The notes beneath the pieces are model-generated. The model did not search any database. It was given only the letters and a program-made list of their open reading frames with translations, and was not told the origin of the DNA. The position numbers and the translations under genes were made by a program. Shown here piece by piece: positions 19,680 to 29,156 of a stretch of DNA of 64,000 bases (positions are counted from its first letter, which is position 1; each line of letters begins with the position of its first letter). Source of the stretch: Bacteroidota bacterium (GTDB lineage Bacteria; Bacteroidota; Bacteroidia; Bacteroidales; F082); assembly GCA_009773165.1 (NCBI GenBank), contig WOUZ01000002.1, positions 186,001 through 250,000 on the forward strand, read 5' to 3'.

Positions 19680-21077
19680 ATGAAAAAAATTAATATCATG
19701 AGACATAATATCATCAAAAAAATTGGTCTGTTCCTTTTACTTGCAGTGATGGTTTCGAGCTGTAAGAAATGGATTGATACAGATTTAAACACTAATCCGA
19801 ATCGTCCGGCTGATGTAACGATGGCACTTTTGTTGCCATCAGTTCAATCATCCTTAGGATACGTAATAGGCGGAGATCACAGCCGTGTTTCTGCAATGTG
19901 GATGCAACATCTTTCAGGTGTTGACCGTCAGTCACTGGCTCTCGAACGTTATTCAGTTCTTGAATCAGATCAGAATAACCTTTGGAATACCCTGTATGGT
20001 GAAACACTCAAGAATCTTAGTATTCTTGATGCTAAAGCTCAGGCACAGAATTCTCCTCATTTTGAAGGAATTGCTAAGGTGATGACAGCTGCAACTTTGG
20101 GTTATATCACTGATGTATGGGGTGATGCTCCATTCTCTGAAGCTCTTCAGGGTGAAACGGGAAATCTAACTCCAGTCTATGACTCACAAGAAAAATTGTA
20201 TCAGACAATCAACACCCTTTTGGACGCGGCAATTGTAAAATTGGGTGAAACATCGCCAACAGGTGTTCCTGTCCCTGGAACTTCTGACCTTATGCTTGGC
20301 GGAGATGCAGCTAAGTGGTCTGCTCTTGCTAAATCATTAAAAGTGAAGTATGCTTTGCATCTTTCAAAGAAAAATGGTTTGAGTGCTGTTCGTGATCTTA
20401 TCAATGGTGGCGGTTTAATAGCTGATAATTCAGGTGATTTCCAATTCAATTTTGGTGCTTCAGCCAACGAAAATAACCCAAGGTATCAATTTGATGCTCA
20501 ACGTGGTGACATTCGTGTTGGTGCAAAAATTGTTGACATCATGAATGCTACTGGCGACCCAAGAAGAGCTGTTTATTTCGATAAGAAGGACGCTGCTGAC
20601 TACACGGGAAGTGCTCCGGGAGCTGCCGGATCAACAGCTGCATGGGCAGGTCCTGGTTATGCCGGAAATGCTGCTCCAGTATTTTTGTTCAACTATTTTG
20701 AACTAAAATTCATTGAAGCTGAAGCTTTCTTTGGTTCAGATAATGCCCGCGCTGCCGCTGCTTATAATGAAGGCGTTATAGCTTCATTGGCAAAACACGG
20801 TGTAAGCGACGCCGCCTGGGAAGCTACAAATGCAGCTGAAACAGCAAGTTCAATCACTCTCGATAAAATCATGACGGGAAAATACGTTGCCATGTTCATG
20901 AGTTCTGAATCATGGGTGGATTGGAGAAGAACAGGAATGCCTTCTTTACAGTTACCTGCTTCTAACTTAACAACAACTCCACGCAGATATTTATATCCAA
21001 CAGATGAACGTCTCTACAATGGCACTAACATGCCAGCGGGTGTACTTTCAACTGATAAACTCTGGTGGGATAACTAG
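19680..21077 (+). CDS. SusD/RagB-like outer-membrane lipoprotein
   Basis: The substrate-capturing lid of the SusC transporter encoded 26 nt upstream. The signal peptide ends in a lipobox (MVSSC, lipidated C28), followed by a mainly helical domain of the SusD-like type (NTNPNRPADV, FIEAEAFF, the C-terminal SWVDWRRTGMPSL and PRRYLYPTDE stretches are characteristic). Length 465 aa. It is exported to the cell surface. The family variant resembles the SusD-like group without obvious starch-type binding residues. The operon ends in a strong terminator right after the gene. Confidence 0.92.
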   Translation: MKKINIMRHNIIKKIGLFLLLAVMVSSCKKWIDTDLNTNPNRPADVTMALLLPSVQSSLGYVIGGDHSRVSAMWMQHLSGVDRQSLALERYSVLESDQNNLWNTLYGETLKNLSILDAKAQAQNSPHFEGIAKVMTAATLGYITDVWGDAPFSEALQGETGNLTPVYDSQEKLYQTINTLLDAAIVKLGETSPTGVPVPGTSDLMLGGDAAKWSALAKSLKVKYALHLSKKNGLSAVRDLINGGGLIADNSGDFQFNFGASANENNPRYQFDAQRGDIRVGAKIVDIMNATGDPRRAVYFDKKDAADYTGSAPGAAGSTAAWAGPGYAGNAAPVFLFNYFELKFIEAEAFFGSDNARAAAAYNEGVIASLAKHGVSDAAWEATNAAETASSITLDKIMTGKYVAMFMSSESWVDWRRTGMPSLQLPASNLTTTPRRYLYPTDERLYNGTNMPAGVLSTDKLWWDN

Positions 21078-21087
21078 AAAAAATTGT

Positions 21088-21130
21088 GCAAAAAAAAAGC
21101 GGCTGCCTTCAAAGGCAGCCTCTTTTTTTT
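21088..21130. terminator. Bidirectional intrinsic terminator
   Basis: A perfect 9-bp stem (GGCTGCCTT / AAGGCAGCC, 21101-21120) has an A-run before it and a T-run after it, so it works for the susCD operon on the plus strand and for the aldehyde oxidoreductase operon on the minus strand. The T-run overlaps the stop codon of the latter. Confidence 0.9.
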
Positions 21131-22931
21131 AAAGGAGAAATTCTAACTCCAGTTTTTGTAAGGTGCTTTCTTCCGGAATACCTGAACTTACCTTCCATCC
21201 ACGTGAAAGATAATATTCATCCATAATTTTACTAAACTCATTCCTGTCCAAAACAACATCTTTCTGAGGACCAGAAGTATAAGCGTCTTTAAAGAAACGT
21301 TCAGGAAGCATGTCGTCTTCACGGGTGAAACCCTCATTGCAGTTCATCATTCGCTCAATATTGAACATGCGTTCACCTGTATGTTGAAATTCATCTTCTG
21401 TGAGAGCGATTCCAGTAAGTGCAAAAATAAAGTGCCGGTAATGGAGGTCGTTCTTATACCACGATGATGCGAAATTACACATGCCCATCGAGTCGCGCAG
21501 AACCGACAGGTTTTGTCCGGCAATTTCGCCCCCAGTCATATGACAAGCACCTCTGTTTGCTGTAGTATATGAAATGCCGAAGCTTTTTGCATAACCTTGT
21601 ACATTCCAGGCAGCCAACTCATGACCTTTAACATGGATAGCAAAATCCGATGAACCTTTTCCAATAACAGAGGCTAAGTGTTTAACGCCTTTAGATGCTT
21701 CTTTCCCAATTCCTGTATTTTTCCCTATAAGGTGTATCAACTCTATCGAAGCACCAACGTCACCCCATTTCAGATCGATTCCATTTAAGAATGTTGAATC
21801 GATAAGTTTTTTATCGTAACACTCCATCAGAAAGCCAATTACATTGCCCAATGTTATGATGTCAATTCCGTAATCATCGGCTATTTCAATCATTTTATGC
21901 AACCCGTTGAGATCGGTAACCAAAAGATTTGCGCCAAGCATTGTACCTGTTTCATATTCAATACCTTCATTCACAATTCCTCCATATGCTCCTTTGGCAA
22001 AACCACTTTTTTTGCAGGAAAGCTGACAGGAATAGCATGCCATGTCTCGTTTCCAAACCTGCACACGGGCAGCGTGTACATTAATTTTTTCAATATCGGC
22101 AAAACTTCCTTCACTATAATTTTTAACAGCCTGACTGCCGCGGTCGGATGAAAACTGAAGTGCATTGGCAGTTCCACCATAGCGCCAGTCTTTTTTAGAT
22201 TCACTTTCAGCTCCAAACGATAGCCTGATTTGGCTCAATAAATCAACATAGTTTTTATGATCGAAAATTTCAGGCATACAAGTTCCCCTGACAACGATAG
22301 CTTTTAACTTTTTTGTCCCCATCACATACCCTGTGCCACCGCGACCAGCAGCCCGGGCTCCTGTATTGATCACACTTGAGAAAAGCACCCCATTCTCTGC
22401 TCCGGTACCAATGTATGCTGTCTCAAATCTTCTGTCACCAATTTCTTCTATTATTGCTGTCTCAAAGGAGTTTGTACCCATACCCCAAAATTTTGAAGCA
22501 TCGCGTAGTTCAATCGTTTCATTCTCAATAAATAAATAAACAGGGATTTCGGATTTGCCAATAAAAATAATCCCATCGTATCCTGCAAATTTTATTTCAG
22601 GACCAATGAAACCACCCATATTACTGTAACTAACTGTAGATGCATAAGGGTAAGTGCTGTTTTTGGGGCTCGTAATTGGCGACTTGGTAACCATGCAGGT
22701 TCTGGAAGAATTTGGTATTGGAAACCCACAAAACAAGCCTGGCATAAACATCAAGGGGTTCTCCGGACTTGCAGGATCAATTCCCGGCTCAATAAGATAA
22801 TCTTTTAAAAGCCTCATTCCCAATGCTCTGCCACCCAGAAACTGGCGATATATTTTCTCACTTACAGGAAGTTTTTTTATTTCTCCGGTGCTTAGATTAA
22901 TCTCAAGCACAATTCCATTTACACCTTTCAT
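21129..22931 (-). CDS. Aldehyde:ferredoxin oxidoreductase family protein (tungsten/molybdenum bis-pterin)
   Basis: AOR-family enzymes oxidise aldehydes to carboxylic acids with ferredoxin, or run the reverse. The N-terminal pterin-binding domain (residues 1-210, GRALGMRLL, GRGGTGYVMGTKKLKAI) is followed by the cluster-binding domains. The [4Fe-4S] ligands are C299, C302, C306 and, far downstream, C485 (SMGMC), in the expected CxxCxxxC...C spacing. The NRGACHMTGGE motif near residue 460 belongs to the active site. Length (600 aa) fits. There is no signal peptide. The polyferredoxin gene lies 13 nt upstream in the same operon and is the likely electron partner. Metal and substrate cannot be read from the sequence. 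Confidence 0.93.
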   Translation of the reverse strand: MKGVNGIVLEINLSTGEIKKLPVSEKIYRQFLGGRALGMRLLKDYLIEPGIDPASPENPLMFMPGLFCGFPIPNSSRTCMVTKSPITSPKNSTYPYASTVSYSNMGGFIGPEIKFAGYDGIIFIGKSEIPVYLFIENETIELRDASKFWGMGTNSFETAIIEEIGDRRFETAYIGTGAENGVLFSSVINTGARAAGRGGTGYVMGTKKLKAIVVRGTCMPEIFDHKNYVDLLSQIRLSFGAESESKKDWRYGGTANALQFSSDRGSQAVKNYSEGSFADIEKINVHAARVQVWKRDMACYSCQLSCKKSGFAKGAYGGIVNEGIEYETGTMLGANLLVTDLNGLHKMIEIADDYGIDIITLGNVIGFLMECYDKKLIDSTFLNGIDLKWGDVGASIELIHLIGKNTGIGKEASKGVKHLASVIGKGSSDFAIHVKGHELAAWNVQGYAKSFGISYTTANRGACHMTGGEIAGQNLSVLRDSMGMCNFASSWYKNDLHYRHFIFALTGIALTEDEFQHTGERMFNIERMMNCNEGFTREDDMLPERFFKDAYTSGPQKDVVLDRNEFSKIMDEYYLSRGWKVSSGIPEESTLQKLELEFLL

Positions 22932-22944
22932 CTATCGTTTTTTT

Positions 22945-23598
22945 TTAATTACCATAATAAGTTTGTTCGAGGACTTTTGCAATTTCATCGGGGCTCATCT
23001 CTCTCAAAGGCATATCAGAAGTGACTTCTAAAAATGATAATGCACCATAAGGACACCATTTTACACATTGAGGGTCACCATTACATAAAGTACACATACT
23101 TGTTGGGCTTCCTTCCTCATCCGGAAAAATTACTCCACCTCTTTCTTTTTTACATGCATCGCTGCATGATTGGCAACCTATACAGCGGTCTCTGTCACAT
23201 TTTATTGTATTAAGAACCTCATCTCGGTATAAAGCTTTTCTTCCATTAATAGCATCAGGTTTTACAGGACAAGCTTCAACACAAGGGGCATCATTGCAAA
23301 GAAAACAAGTTATCGGAACATCAACAGGTGGGTGGTATCTCCAAACCTTAATATTCGACATCGATGGATTTCCGTTTCCAAATAGTTGATTTCCTTCAAT
23401 TTCTATTTTGTGATTGGAGGCGGAGCAAACAGCTTCACATGTTCTGCAACCTGTACATTTGGTATAGTCAACGATAATGGCTTTTATTGTTGAATTTGAT
23501 CCTGCAAAAACAGATGCAAAAACACCCTCTGAAACCAAAACGATGCCACCAGCTCCCAAGGCAAAGTTTTTTATAAAATCTTTTCTGCTAATTTTCAT
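22945..23598 (-). CDS. Four-cluster ferredoxin-like electron-transfer protein with Tat-like leader
   Basis: A 217-residue DmsB/NrfC/YdhY-type iron-sulfur protein. Cysteines fall in four groups: C48/51/54/58, C98/101/106/110, C134 or C139/142/145/149 and C169/172/178/182, enough for four [4Fe-4S] clusters. The N-terminus (SRKDFIKNFALGAGG) resembles a Tat signal but has RK instead of the twin arginine. It is the first gene of the operon with the aldehyde oxidoreductase. A comparable pairing, YdhY with the AOR-like YdhV, is known in Escherichia coli. It probably takes electrons from the oxidoreductase and passes them on; the membrane partner is not encoded here. Confidence 0.88.
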   Translation of the reverse strand: MKISRKDFIKNFALGAGGIVLVSEGVFASVFAGSNSTIKAIIVDYTKCTGCRTCEAVCSASNHKIEIEGNQLFGNGNPSMSNIKVWRYHPPVDVPITCFLCNDAPCVEACPVKPDAINGRKALYRDEVLNTIKCDRDRCIGCQSCSDACKKERGGVIFPDEEGSPTSMCTLCNGDPQCVKWCPYGALSFLEVTSDMPLREMSPDEIAKVLEQTYYGN

Positions 23599-23617
23599 TG
23601 TTTGAGAATTATATAAT

Positions 23618-23647
23618 CAAAGATAGATTATCAGAATGGTTATTCAA
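23618..23647 (-). promoter_or_regulatory. Promoter of the ferredoxin/aldehyde oxidoreductase operon
   Basis: On the minus strand: TTG (23647-23645), 19-nt spacer, TATCTTTG (23625-23618). Both boxes and spacing fit the Bacteroidota housekeeping promoter. The ATG follows 19 nt downstream. Confidence 0.65.
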
Positions 23648-23947
23648 TTGCAAAATTCTAAGTTAGAATGTTTCTAAATAATCGCTGCGAAGGATTAACT
23701 ACCCATCATAATTCAGCTTGTTGTTTAATTGAAGTAAGTTCTTAATTTTTTTTTACTTCTAAAAACCAGGTAAAATCAATGAAAATAGCGGAAGTAGAGC
23801 GCAAATTTTGTTGTAAAAACCACAAATCTCACTATGGAAAAGGCATATATAATCAAATTGTTTAGGCATATTTAAAAAAATGTTAAAAATTGCGGGATTT
23901 TTTTAAAACATACAAATAATTTTAAATGAATGATTTAAACGATGTTT

Positions 23948-23990
23948 AAAAAAGAGAGCGTTTTTATTATTTAAGAAAACACTCTTTTTT
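23948..23990 (+). terminator. Terminator-like hairpin in the leader region of the second susC gene
   Basis: AAAAAAGAG pairs with CTCTTTTTT and the inner GTTTT pairs with AAAAC, with a small internal bulge, and the 3' arm is itself a T-run. The nearest gene ending upstream on this strand is more than 2 kb away and reads the other way, so there is no annotated transcript for it to end. It could stop a short unannotated RNA or act as an attenuator for the susCD operon. Confidence 0.5.
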
Positions 23991-24080
23991 TACAACATAT
24001 GCAAAAAACAACATATATAGTTTCGATTTATGTTCTAACATTGCAGGCTGTTTTGCACAATAATTCTTAATTTATGCAAA

Positions 24081-24117
24081 AAATGTTTAATTAATTATTC
24101 ACTAACCAAAATTCTTA
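24081..24117 (+). repeat. SusC leader repeat, copy 2
   Basis: Matches 16386-16420 (AAATGTTTAATTAATT, CACTAACC, AAATTCTT) immediately before the second susC start codon. The identity continues into the first codons of both genes. Confidence 0.75.
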
Positions 24118-24120
24118 CGT

Positions 24121-27100
24121 ATGAGAAAAATTACGATGATGCTGGTTTTGGTACTGGCAGTGATGTCGGGGAGCGTGTTCGCACAATCCAAAACAATCAC
24201 AGGTAAAGTTACCAGCTCACAGGATGGACTTGGAATTCCAGGTGTAACTATCCAAATCAAGGGGACTACGATCGGTGCGATCACCGATATTGATGGTAAT
24301 TATGCCATCAATGTCTCACCATCTCACAAAACGTTGGTGTTTTCATATGTTTCTATGAAAACTACTGAGGTAGCAATTGGCACCCAGACAAAAATTGATG
24401 TTGTCATGGAGCAGGATGTGGTGCAGATTGACGAAGTCGTTGTAACTGCACTTGGTATCTCCCGCGAAAAGAAGTCGTTGGGTTATGCCACACAGGAAGT
24501 TGGAGGCGAGGAGTTAAGCACCGTAAAACGTGACAACTTCATTAATTCACTTTCTGGTCGTGCCGCTGGGGTACAGGTTCGTTCCACCAATAACATGGGT
24601 GGTTCTTCAAACGTTGTCATTCGTGGTAACAAATCACTGACACAGAACAACCAGGCTTTGTTTATTGTTGACGGGGTTCCTGTTAACAATGACAACACTA
24701 ACAATTCCGGTCAGATTTCAGGCCGTAATGGCTTTGACTATGGTAATGCTGCTGCTGATATCAATCCTGACGATATCGAGTCGATGAACATTCTGAAAGG
24801 TGCTGCTGCAACTGCTCTTTATGGTGCACGTGCTGCTAATGGTGTTATTATCATTACCACAAAAAAAGGCAAGAAACAATTGGGTGGCAAAAAAGCTTTT
24901 GGTGTTACTGTAAGTAGTAGTATCACAACCGGCTTTTTGGATAAGAGTACTTTCCCTGCCTATCAGAAAGAATACGGTGCTGGTTATGGTACCTATTATT
25001 ACGGTGATGCACCTTATGGTGGATTTGAATATTTTTGGGATGTTGATGGTGACGGTGTAACTGATTATACTGTACCAACTTATGAAGATGCTTCAATGGG
25101 ACAGAAATTTGATCCAAGTTTCTCATTGTACCAATGGGATTCTTATGATCCTGCTTCTCCAAACTATCACAAAAAAACTCCTTGGACAGCCGGTGCCAAT
25201 GGTCCTGACTATTTCTTCCAGAATCCTTTAACATTGAGCAATAGTGTTGAAGTAAGCGGTGGAGCCGAAAATTCAACTTTCCGTTTGTCATATACCAATT
25301 TTGATCAAAAAGGTATGATGCCGAATAGTTCTTTGAAACGTAATAACTTCTTATTTAACGGATCTTATGACGTTTTAGACAACCTTACTATTTCTGCATC
25401 AGCAAATTATGTTAAAACAAATGGTTTAGGAAGAAACTCAACTGGTTACAGTGATAATATTGTTTCTTCATTCCGTCAATGGATGCAGACCAATGTTGAC
25501 TATAAAATGCAGGAAGATTTGTACAATTCTTCAGGTCGTAATATTACCTGGAACCCTGTTTCACCTTTTGACCTTGCACCAGCTTATTGGGACAATCCAT
25601 ACTGGGTAAGAAATGAAAATTACGAAACAGATGAAAGAAATCGTATCATCGGTTACTTACAGGCCGACTGGAAAATTACAGAGCATTTGAGCTTGATGGG
25701 CCGCGCTGCTGTTGATACTTATGAAGAATTGCAGGAAGAGCGTAAAGCCGTTGGATCAGGTTCAGGTGAATTTGGTGTTCAACGTCCTGATGTTACTTCT
25801 GGTTATTCGAGATTTAACAGATCCTTCATGGAAACAAATATGGACCTCATGTTGCGCTATTATAACCAACTTACTGAAGATTTAAACCTGAATGCATTTG
25901 TTGGAACTAACATCCGTCGTACCAGAGTCGATCAGGTATTTGCTTCAACGAACCTTGGTTTGATCGTTCCAGGTCTTTATTCACTTTCAAACAGTATAGC
26001 TCCAATGCTTAACCCTGAAGAAAGATTGACTGAAGTTGGTGTTAATGGTATTTTTGCCAGCGCATCTTTAGGATTCATGAATACTTTCTTCCTGGATGCT
26101 ACTATCCGTCGCGATCAAGCTTCGACATTGCCTATTGATGAAAATGCATATTTTTATCCATCTATTTCCGGTAGCTGGTTGTTCTCAAATAACCTTGAAT
26201 CTGATTGGCTACAGTTAGGTAAATTAAGACTTGGTTATGCACAAGTAGGTAACGATGCTCCTTGGGGAAGTATCCGTGATACCTATACCCAGAATACAAC
26301 TTTTGGCGGTACAGCTTTATTCAGTTTGCCAAGCACCAAAAATAATTCATATTTGAAACCTGAAAAGACATCAAGTCTTGAGGCCGGTATTGAATTGATT
26401 ACACTCAATAAACGACTTGGTTTAGACCTTTCTTTCTACAAGAACAATACTACCAATCAAATCATGCCTGTTACAGTTTCAACAGCCACAGGTTATACCT
26501 CAACATTTGTAAATGCTGGTGAAATCCAAAATCAGGGTGTTGAAATCATGTTGAATGGTGCTCCTGTTGTTAATAAAGATTTTCGTTGGGACATCACCCT
26601 TAACTGGGCTAAAAACGTGAATGAAGTTGTTTCATTGGCTGATGGAATTGAAAACCTTCAGATCGCTGCTCTTCAAGGTGGTGTGACAATCAATGCACGA
26701 AAAGGTGAACCTTATGGAACTATCCAGGGAACTGACTATGTTTACACCAATGGTGAAAAAACAGTGGGTTCAAACGGATACTACCTCAGATCATCAACTT
26801 CTGACAAGATCTTAGGCAACATTAATCCTGACTGGAATGCCGGTATGAATAACAAGTTCACTTACAAGAATTGGGCAGCTAGTTTCTTAATTGACTGGCA
26901 ACAAGGCGGTAGTGTATTTTCACTTGACTTGTATTACGGTCTTGCTACTGGTCTTTACGAAGAAACAGTATTTACCAATGATCTCGGCAATCCTGTTCGT
27001 AACCTCATCGAAGATGGTGGTGGGTTAATTCTTGAAGGCGTTTTTGAAGATGGGACAACAAACACTAAACGTGTTGAAGGTGCTGACTATCGCGTATTCG

Positions 27101-27384
27101 GTTATTCAAGAAATCCAAACGCAGCTTTTGTATATGATGCATCTTACCTAAAACTTCGTGAAGTTGTTCTTTCATATAGCCTACCATCAAGTGTGATTTC
27201 AAAAGTGAACTGGATTCATGGTGCTACTTTCAGCGTTGTTGGTTCAAACCTTTGGATTCTAAGTAAAAAACTTCCTCATGCTGATCCTGAAGCCAGTCAA
27301 AGTTCAGGTAACGTTCAGGGATGGCAGAGCGGTGTTATGCCCAGCACGCGTAACGTAGGTTTCAGCATTAATTTACAATTTTAA
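24121..27384 (+). CDS. SusC/RagA family TonB-dependent outer-membrane transporter (second)
   Basis: A 1087-residue paralogue of the transporter at 16423-19653, with the same order: signal peptide (VFAQS), carboxypeptidase-regulatory-like domain, QIDEVVVTALG, plug with the SusC signature (ALFIVDGVPVNND, INPDDIESMNILKGAAATALYGARAANG) and a C-terminal barrel ending NVGFSINLQF. The first 110 residues are very close to the first SusC, while the barrels differ extensively, so the two probably import different substrates. Pairs with the SusD-like gene 12 nt downstream. No dedicated regulator or degradative enzyme is adjacent. Confidence 0.95.
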   Translation: MRKITMMLVLVLAVMSGSVFAQSKTITGKVTSSQDGLGIPGVTIQIKGTTIGAITDIDGNYAINVSPSHKTLVFSYVSMKTTEVAIGTQTKIDVVMEQDVVQIDEVVVTALGISREKKSLGYATQEVGGEELSTVKRDNFINSLSGRAAGVQVRSTNNMGGSSNVVIRGNKSLTQNNQALFIVDGVPVNNDNTNNSGQISGRNGFDYGNAAADINPDDIESMNILKGAAATALYGARAANGVIIITTKKGKKQLGGKKAFGVTVSSSITTGFLDKSTFPAYQKEYGAGYGTYYYGDAPYGGFEYFWDVDGDGVTDYTVPTYEDASMGQKFDPSFSLYQWDSYDPASPNYHKKTPWTAGANGPDYFFQNPLTLSNSVEVSGGAENSTFRLSYTNFDQKGMMPNSSLKRNNFLFNGSYDVLDNLTISASANYVKTNGLGRNSTGYSDNIVSSFRQWMQTNVDYKMQEDLYNSSGRNITWNPVSPFDLAPAYWDNPYWVRNENYETDERNRIIGYLQADWKITEHLSLMGRAAVDTYEELQEERKAVGSGSGEFGVQRPDVTSGYSRFNRSFMETNMDLMLRYYNQLTEDLNLNAFVGTNIRRTRVDQVFASTNLGLIVPGLYSLSNSIAPMLNPEERLTEVGVNGIFASASLGFMNTFFLDATIRRDQASTLPIDENAYFYPSISGSWLFSNNLESDWLQLGKLRLGYAQVGNDAPWGSIRDTYTQNTTFGGTALFSLPSTKNNSYLKPEKTSSLEAGIELITLNKRLGLDLSFYKNNTTNQIMPVTVSTATGYTSTFVNAGEIQNQGVEIMLNGAPVVNKDFRWDITLNWAKNVNEVVSLADGIENLQIAALQGGVTINARKGEPYGTIQGTDYVYTNGEKTVGSNGYYLRSSTSDKILGNINPDWNAGMNNKFTYKNWAASFLIDWQQGGSVFSLDLYYGLATGLYEETVFTNDLGNPVRNLIEDGGGLILEGVFEDGTTNTKRVEGADYRVFGYSRNPNAAFVYDASYLKLREVVLSYSLPSSVISKVNWIHGATFSVVGSNLWILSKKLPHADPEASQSSGNVQGWQSGVMPSTRNVGFSINLQF

Positions 27385-27396
27385 TTCTTTAGTAAC

Positions 27397-28833
27397 ATGA
27401 AAAAGATAACAATCATTCTATTAATAATGGTCGGTTTTCTGGTCTCTTGTACAAAGAACTTTGAAGACTTCAATACCGACAAAAAACGTGCTGTAGAAGT
27501 TCCGGGACAGTTCTTATTTGCAAATGCTCAGAAAGCTCTGGCGGATATGTATTCCAGCACCAGTGTTAACATTAATAACTGGAAACTTTTTGCCCAATAT
27601 TGGACAGAAACGACTTATACAGACGAATCAAACTACGACGTTTTAAATCGTAACATCGGTAACACCTTGTTCAGAATTTATTATCGTGATATTCTTAATG
27701 ATTTGAAAGAAGCACGCAGACTTGTTGAACTTGAAGCAGCCGATGGTGACGAAGCTACGATTGCCAAAGCTAACAAGTTATTTATCATTGATCTTGTTGA
27801 GGTTTATGCTTATCATCAATTGGTTGATATTTTCGGTGATGTCCCTTATTCAGAAGCATTAAACATCGAAAACATTTCTCCTGTCTATGATGATGCTTTC
27901 ACTATCTACAAAGATCTTCTTATTCGTGCAAAAGCTGCTGCTGATGGATTGAATCCAGCTGCAGGTAGTTTTGGTGCTGATGACTTGATGATGGGTGGTG
28001 ACGTTGCCATGTGGAAAAAGTTTGCCAACACGCTCATCGTTAAAATGGGTGTTGCAATTTCAACTGTAGATGCTGGTTTATCAAAATCATATGTTGAAGG
28101 TGCATATGCCGGTGCTTTTGGCTTTGGTGAAGCATGCTCTTTCCAATTCCTCTCAGGAGCAAATTCAAACCCACTGTTCCAGGATTTGATCCAGAGCGGT
28201 CGTCATGACTTTGTTCCTGCAAATACGATCGTTGATATGATGAATGGAAAGGAAGACCCAAGAAGAGAAAAATACTTCGACATCAACGGTGACGTTTATA
28301 ATGGTGGAATCTATGGCGAAACCAATCCTTTCGCACAGTTCTCACATATTAACCCAAGAATTGAAGAAGAAACTTATGCCGCTGTCATGCTTGATTATAC
28401 CGAGCTTGCATTCTACCTTGCTGAAGCTGCTGAACGCGGATACAGTGTTGGTGGAGATGCCGCTACCTGGTATACAAACGGAATTCGTTCTTCCATGGAA
28501 TATTGGGAAGTTCCGACTGCAGATGCCGATGCATATCTTGCACGTGCTGATGTTGCTTATGCAACAGCGACAGGCAACTGGAAACAAAAGATTGGTACGC
28601 AGGCTTGGTTAGCTTTCTACGTTCGTGGTCTTGAAGGCTGGACTTCATACAGGAGACTTGATTTCCCTGTATTGAATCTTCCTCCGGCACCAGACGAATC
28701 AGCTGAAGGTGCTGTTCCACGGCGTCACACTTATCCTGTTAACGAACAAACCCTGAATAAAGATAACAATGCTGCCGCTGCATCAAAAATTGGTGGAGAT
28801 AAGCTAAGTACAAAGATATTCTGGGATGAATAG
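27397..28833 (+). CDS. SusD/RagB-like outer-membrane lipoprotein (second)
   Basis: The 478-residue surface lipoprotein partner of the preceding SusC. The lipobox is GFLVSC with lipidated C18. Family features are FNTDKKRAVEVPGQFLFAN near the N-terminus, YQDLVD-like helices (AYHQLVDIFGDVPYSEAL), ELAFYLAEAAERG and the C-terminal GWTSYRRLDFPVL and PRRHTYPVNEQ stretches. It shares these landmarks with the first SusD but little else. Probably expressed as one transcript with susC, ending at a strong hairpin 47 nt downstream. Confidence 0.92.
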   Translation: MKKITIILLIMVGFLVSCTKNFEDFNTDKKRAVEVPGQFLFANAQKALADMYSSTSVNINNWKLFAQYWTETTYTDESNYDVLNRNIGNTLFRIYYRDILNDLKEARRLVELEAADGDEATIAKANKLFIIDLVEVYAYHQLVDIFGDVPYSEALNIENISPVYDDAFTIYKDLLIRAKAAADGLNPAAGSFGADDLMMGGDVAMWKKFANTLIVKMGVAISTVDAGLSKSYVEGAYAGAFGFGEACSFQFLSGANSNPLFQDLIQSGRHDFVPANTIVDMMNGKEDPRREKYFDINGDVYNGGIYGETNPFAQFSHINPRIEEETYAAVMLDYTELAFYLAEAAERGYSVGGDAATWYTNGIRSSMEYWEVPTADADAYLARADVAYATATGNWKQKIGTQAWLAFYVRGLEGWTSYRRLDFPVLNLPPAPDESAEGAVPRRHTYPVNEQTLNKDNNAAAASKIGGDKLSTKIFWDE

Positions 28834-29156
28834 ATATAATGGTTAGTGCATCTTTTAAACCTATTTATTGGTTTTGCCCAAACGGTCTCAATTTTTGAGA
28901 CCGTTTTTTTTATCTCAGATTCTTAAATTTCGTGGACTTGAACTTTGCAGTCTTTCAGGTTTTACCCTGTATTTTCATTCCAATTCACCAGAACCTGAAA
29001 CCATATTGATATATGAATTGTGGCCTTAATTTTGGCTTATGTTGGATAGTGTCAACAGGGACTTCGCGCTAGACTAATCCTAATTCTGACGATTATATGT
29101 CAGACAACTGTTTTTAAGTAAGTAATGTATTCTGAATGAGTGAGGTATGGCAATTG
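28834..29156. other. Intergenic region after the second susCD operon
   Basis: Holds the operon terminator (28880-28910) and a 9-bp inverted repeat with a 30-nt spacer (TTTCAGGTT at 28953-28961, AACCTGAAA at 28992-29000). I see no coding frame, and the repeat has no T-run. Confidence 0.6.
28880..28910 (+). terminator. Intrinsic terminator of the second susCD operon
   Basis: A perfect 12-bp stem (AAACGGTCTCAA / TTGAGACCGTTT) with a short T loop and a T-run of eight at its 3' end. Confidence 0.93.

Larger units (their letters stand above)
23599..24120. other. Long intergenic region between divergent operons
   Basis: This AT-rich stretch holds the minus-strand promoter at 23618-23647, a small inverted repeat GAAGTAA/TTACTTC (23731-23758), a terminator-like hairpin on the plus strand (23948-23990), a direct repeat of ACAACATAT (about 23992 and 24009) and the SusC leader repeat. 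I found no convincing protein-coding frame. No clear -33/-7 pair for the second susC gene is visible; CTGTTTTG near 24049-24056 is only a weak -7 candidate. Confidence 0.6.
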
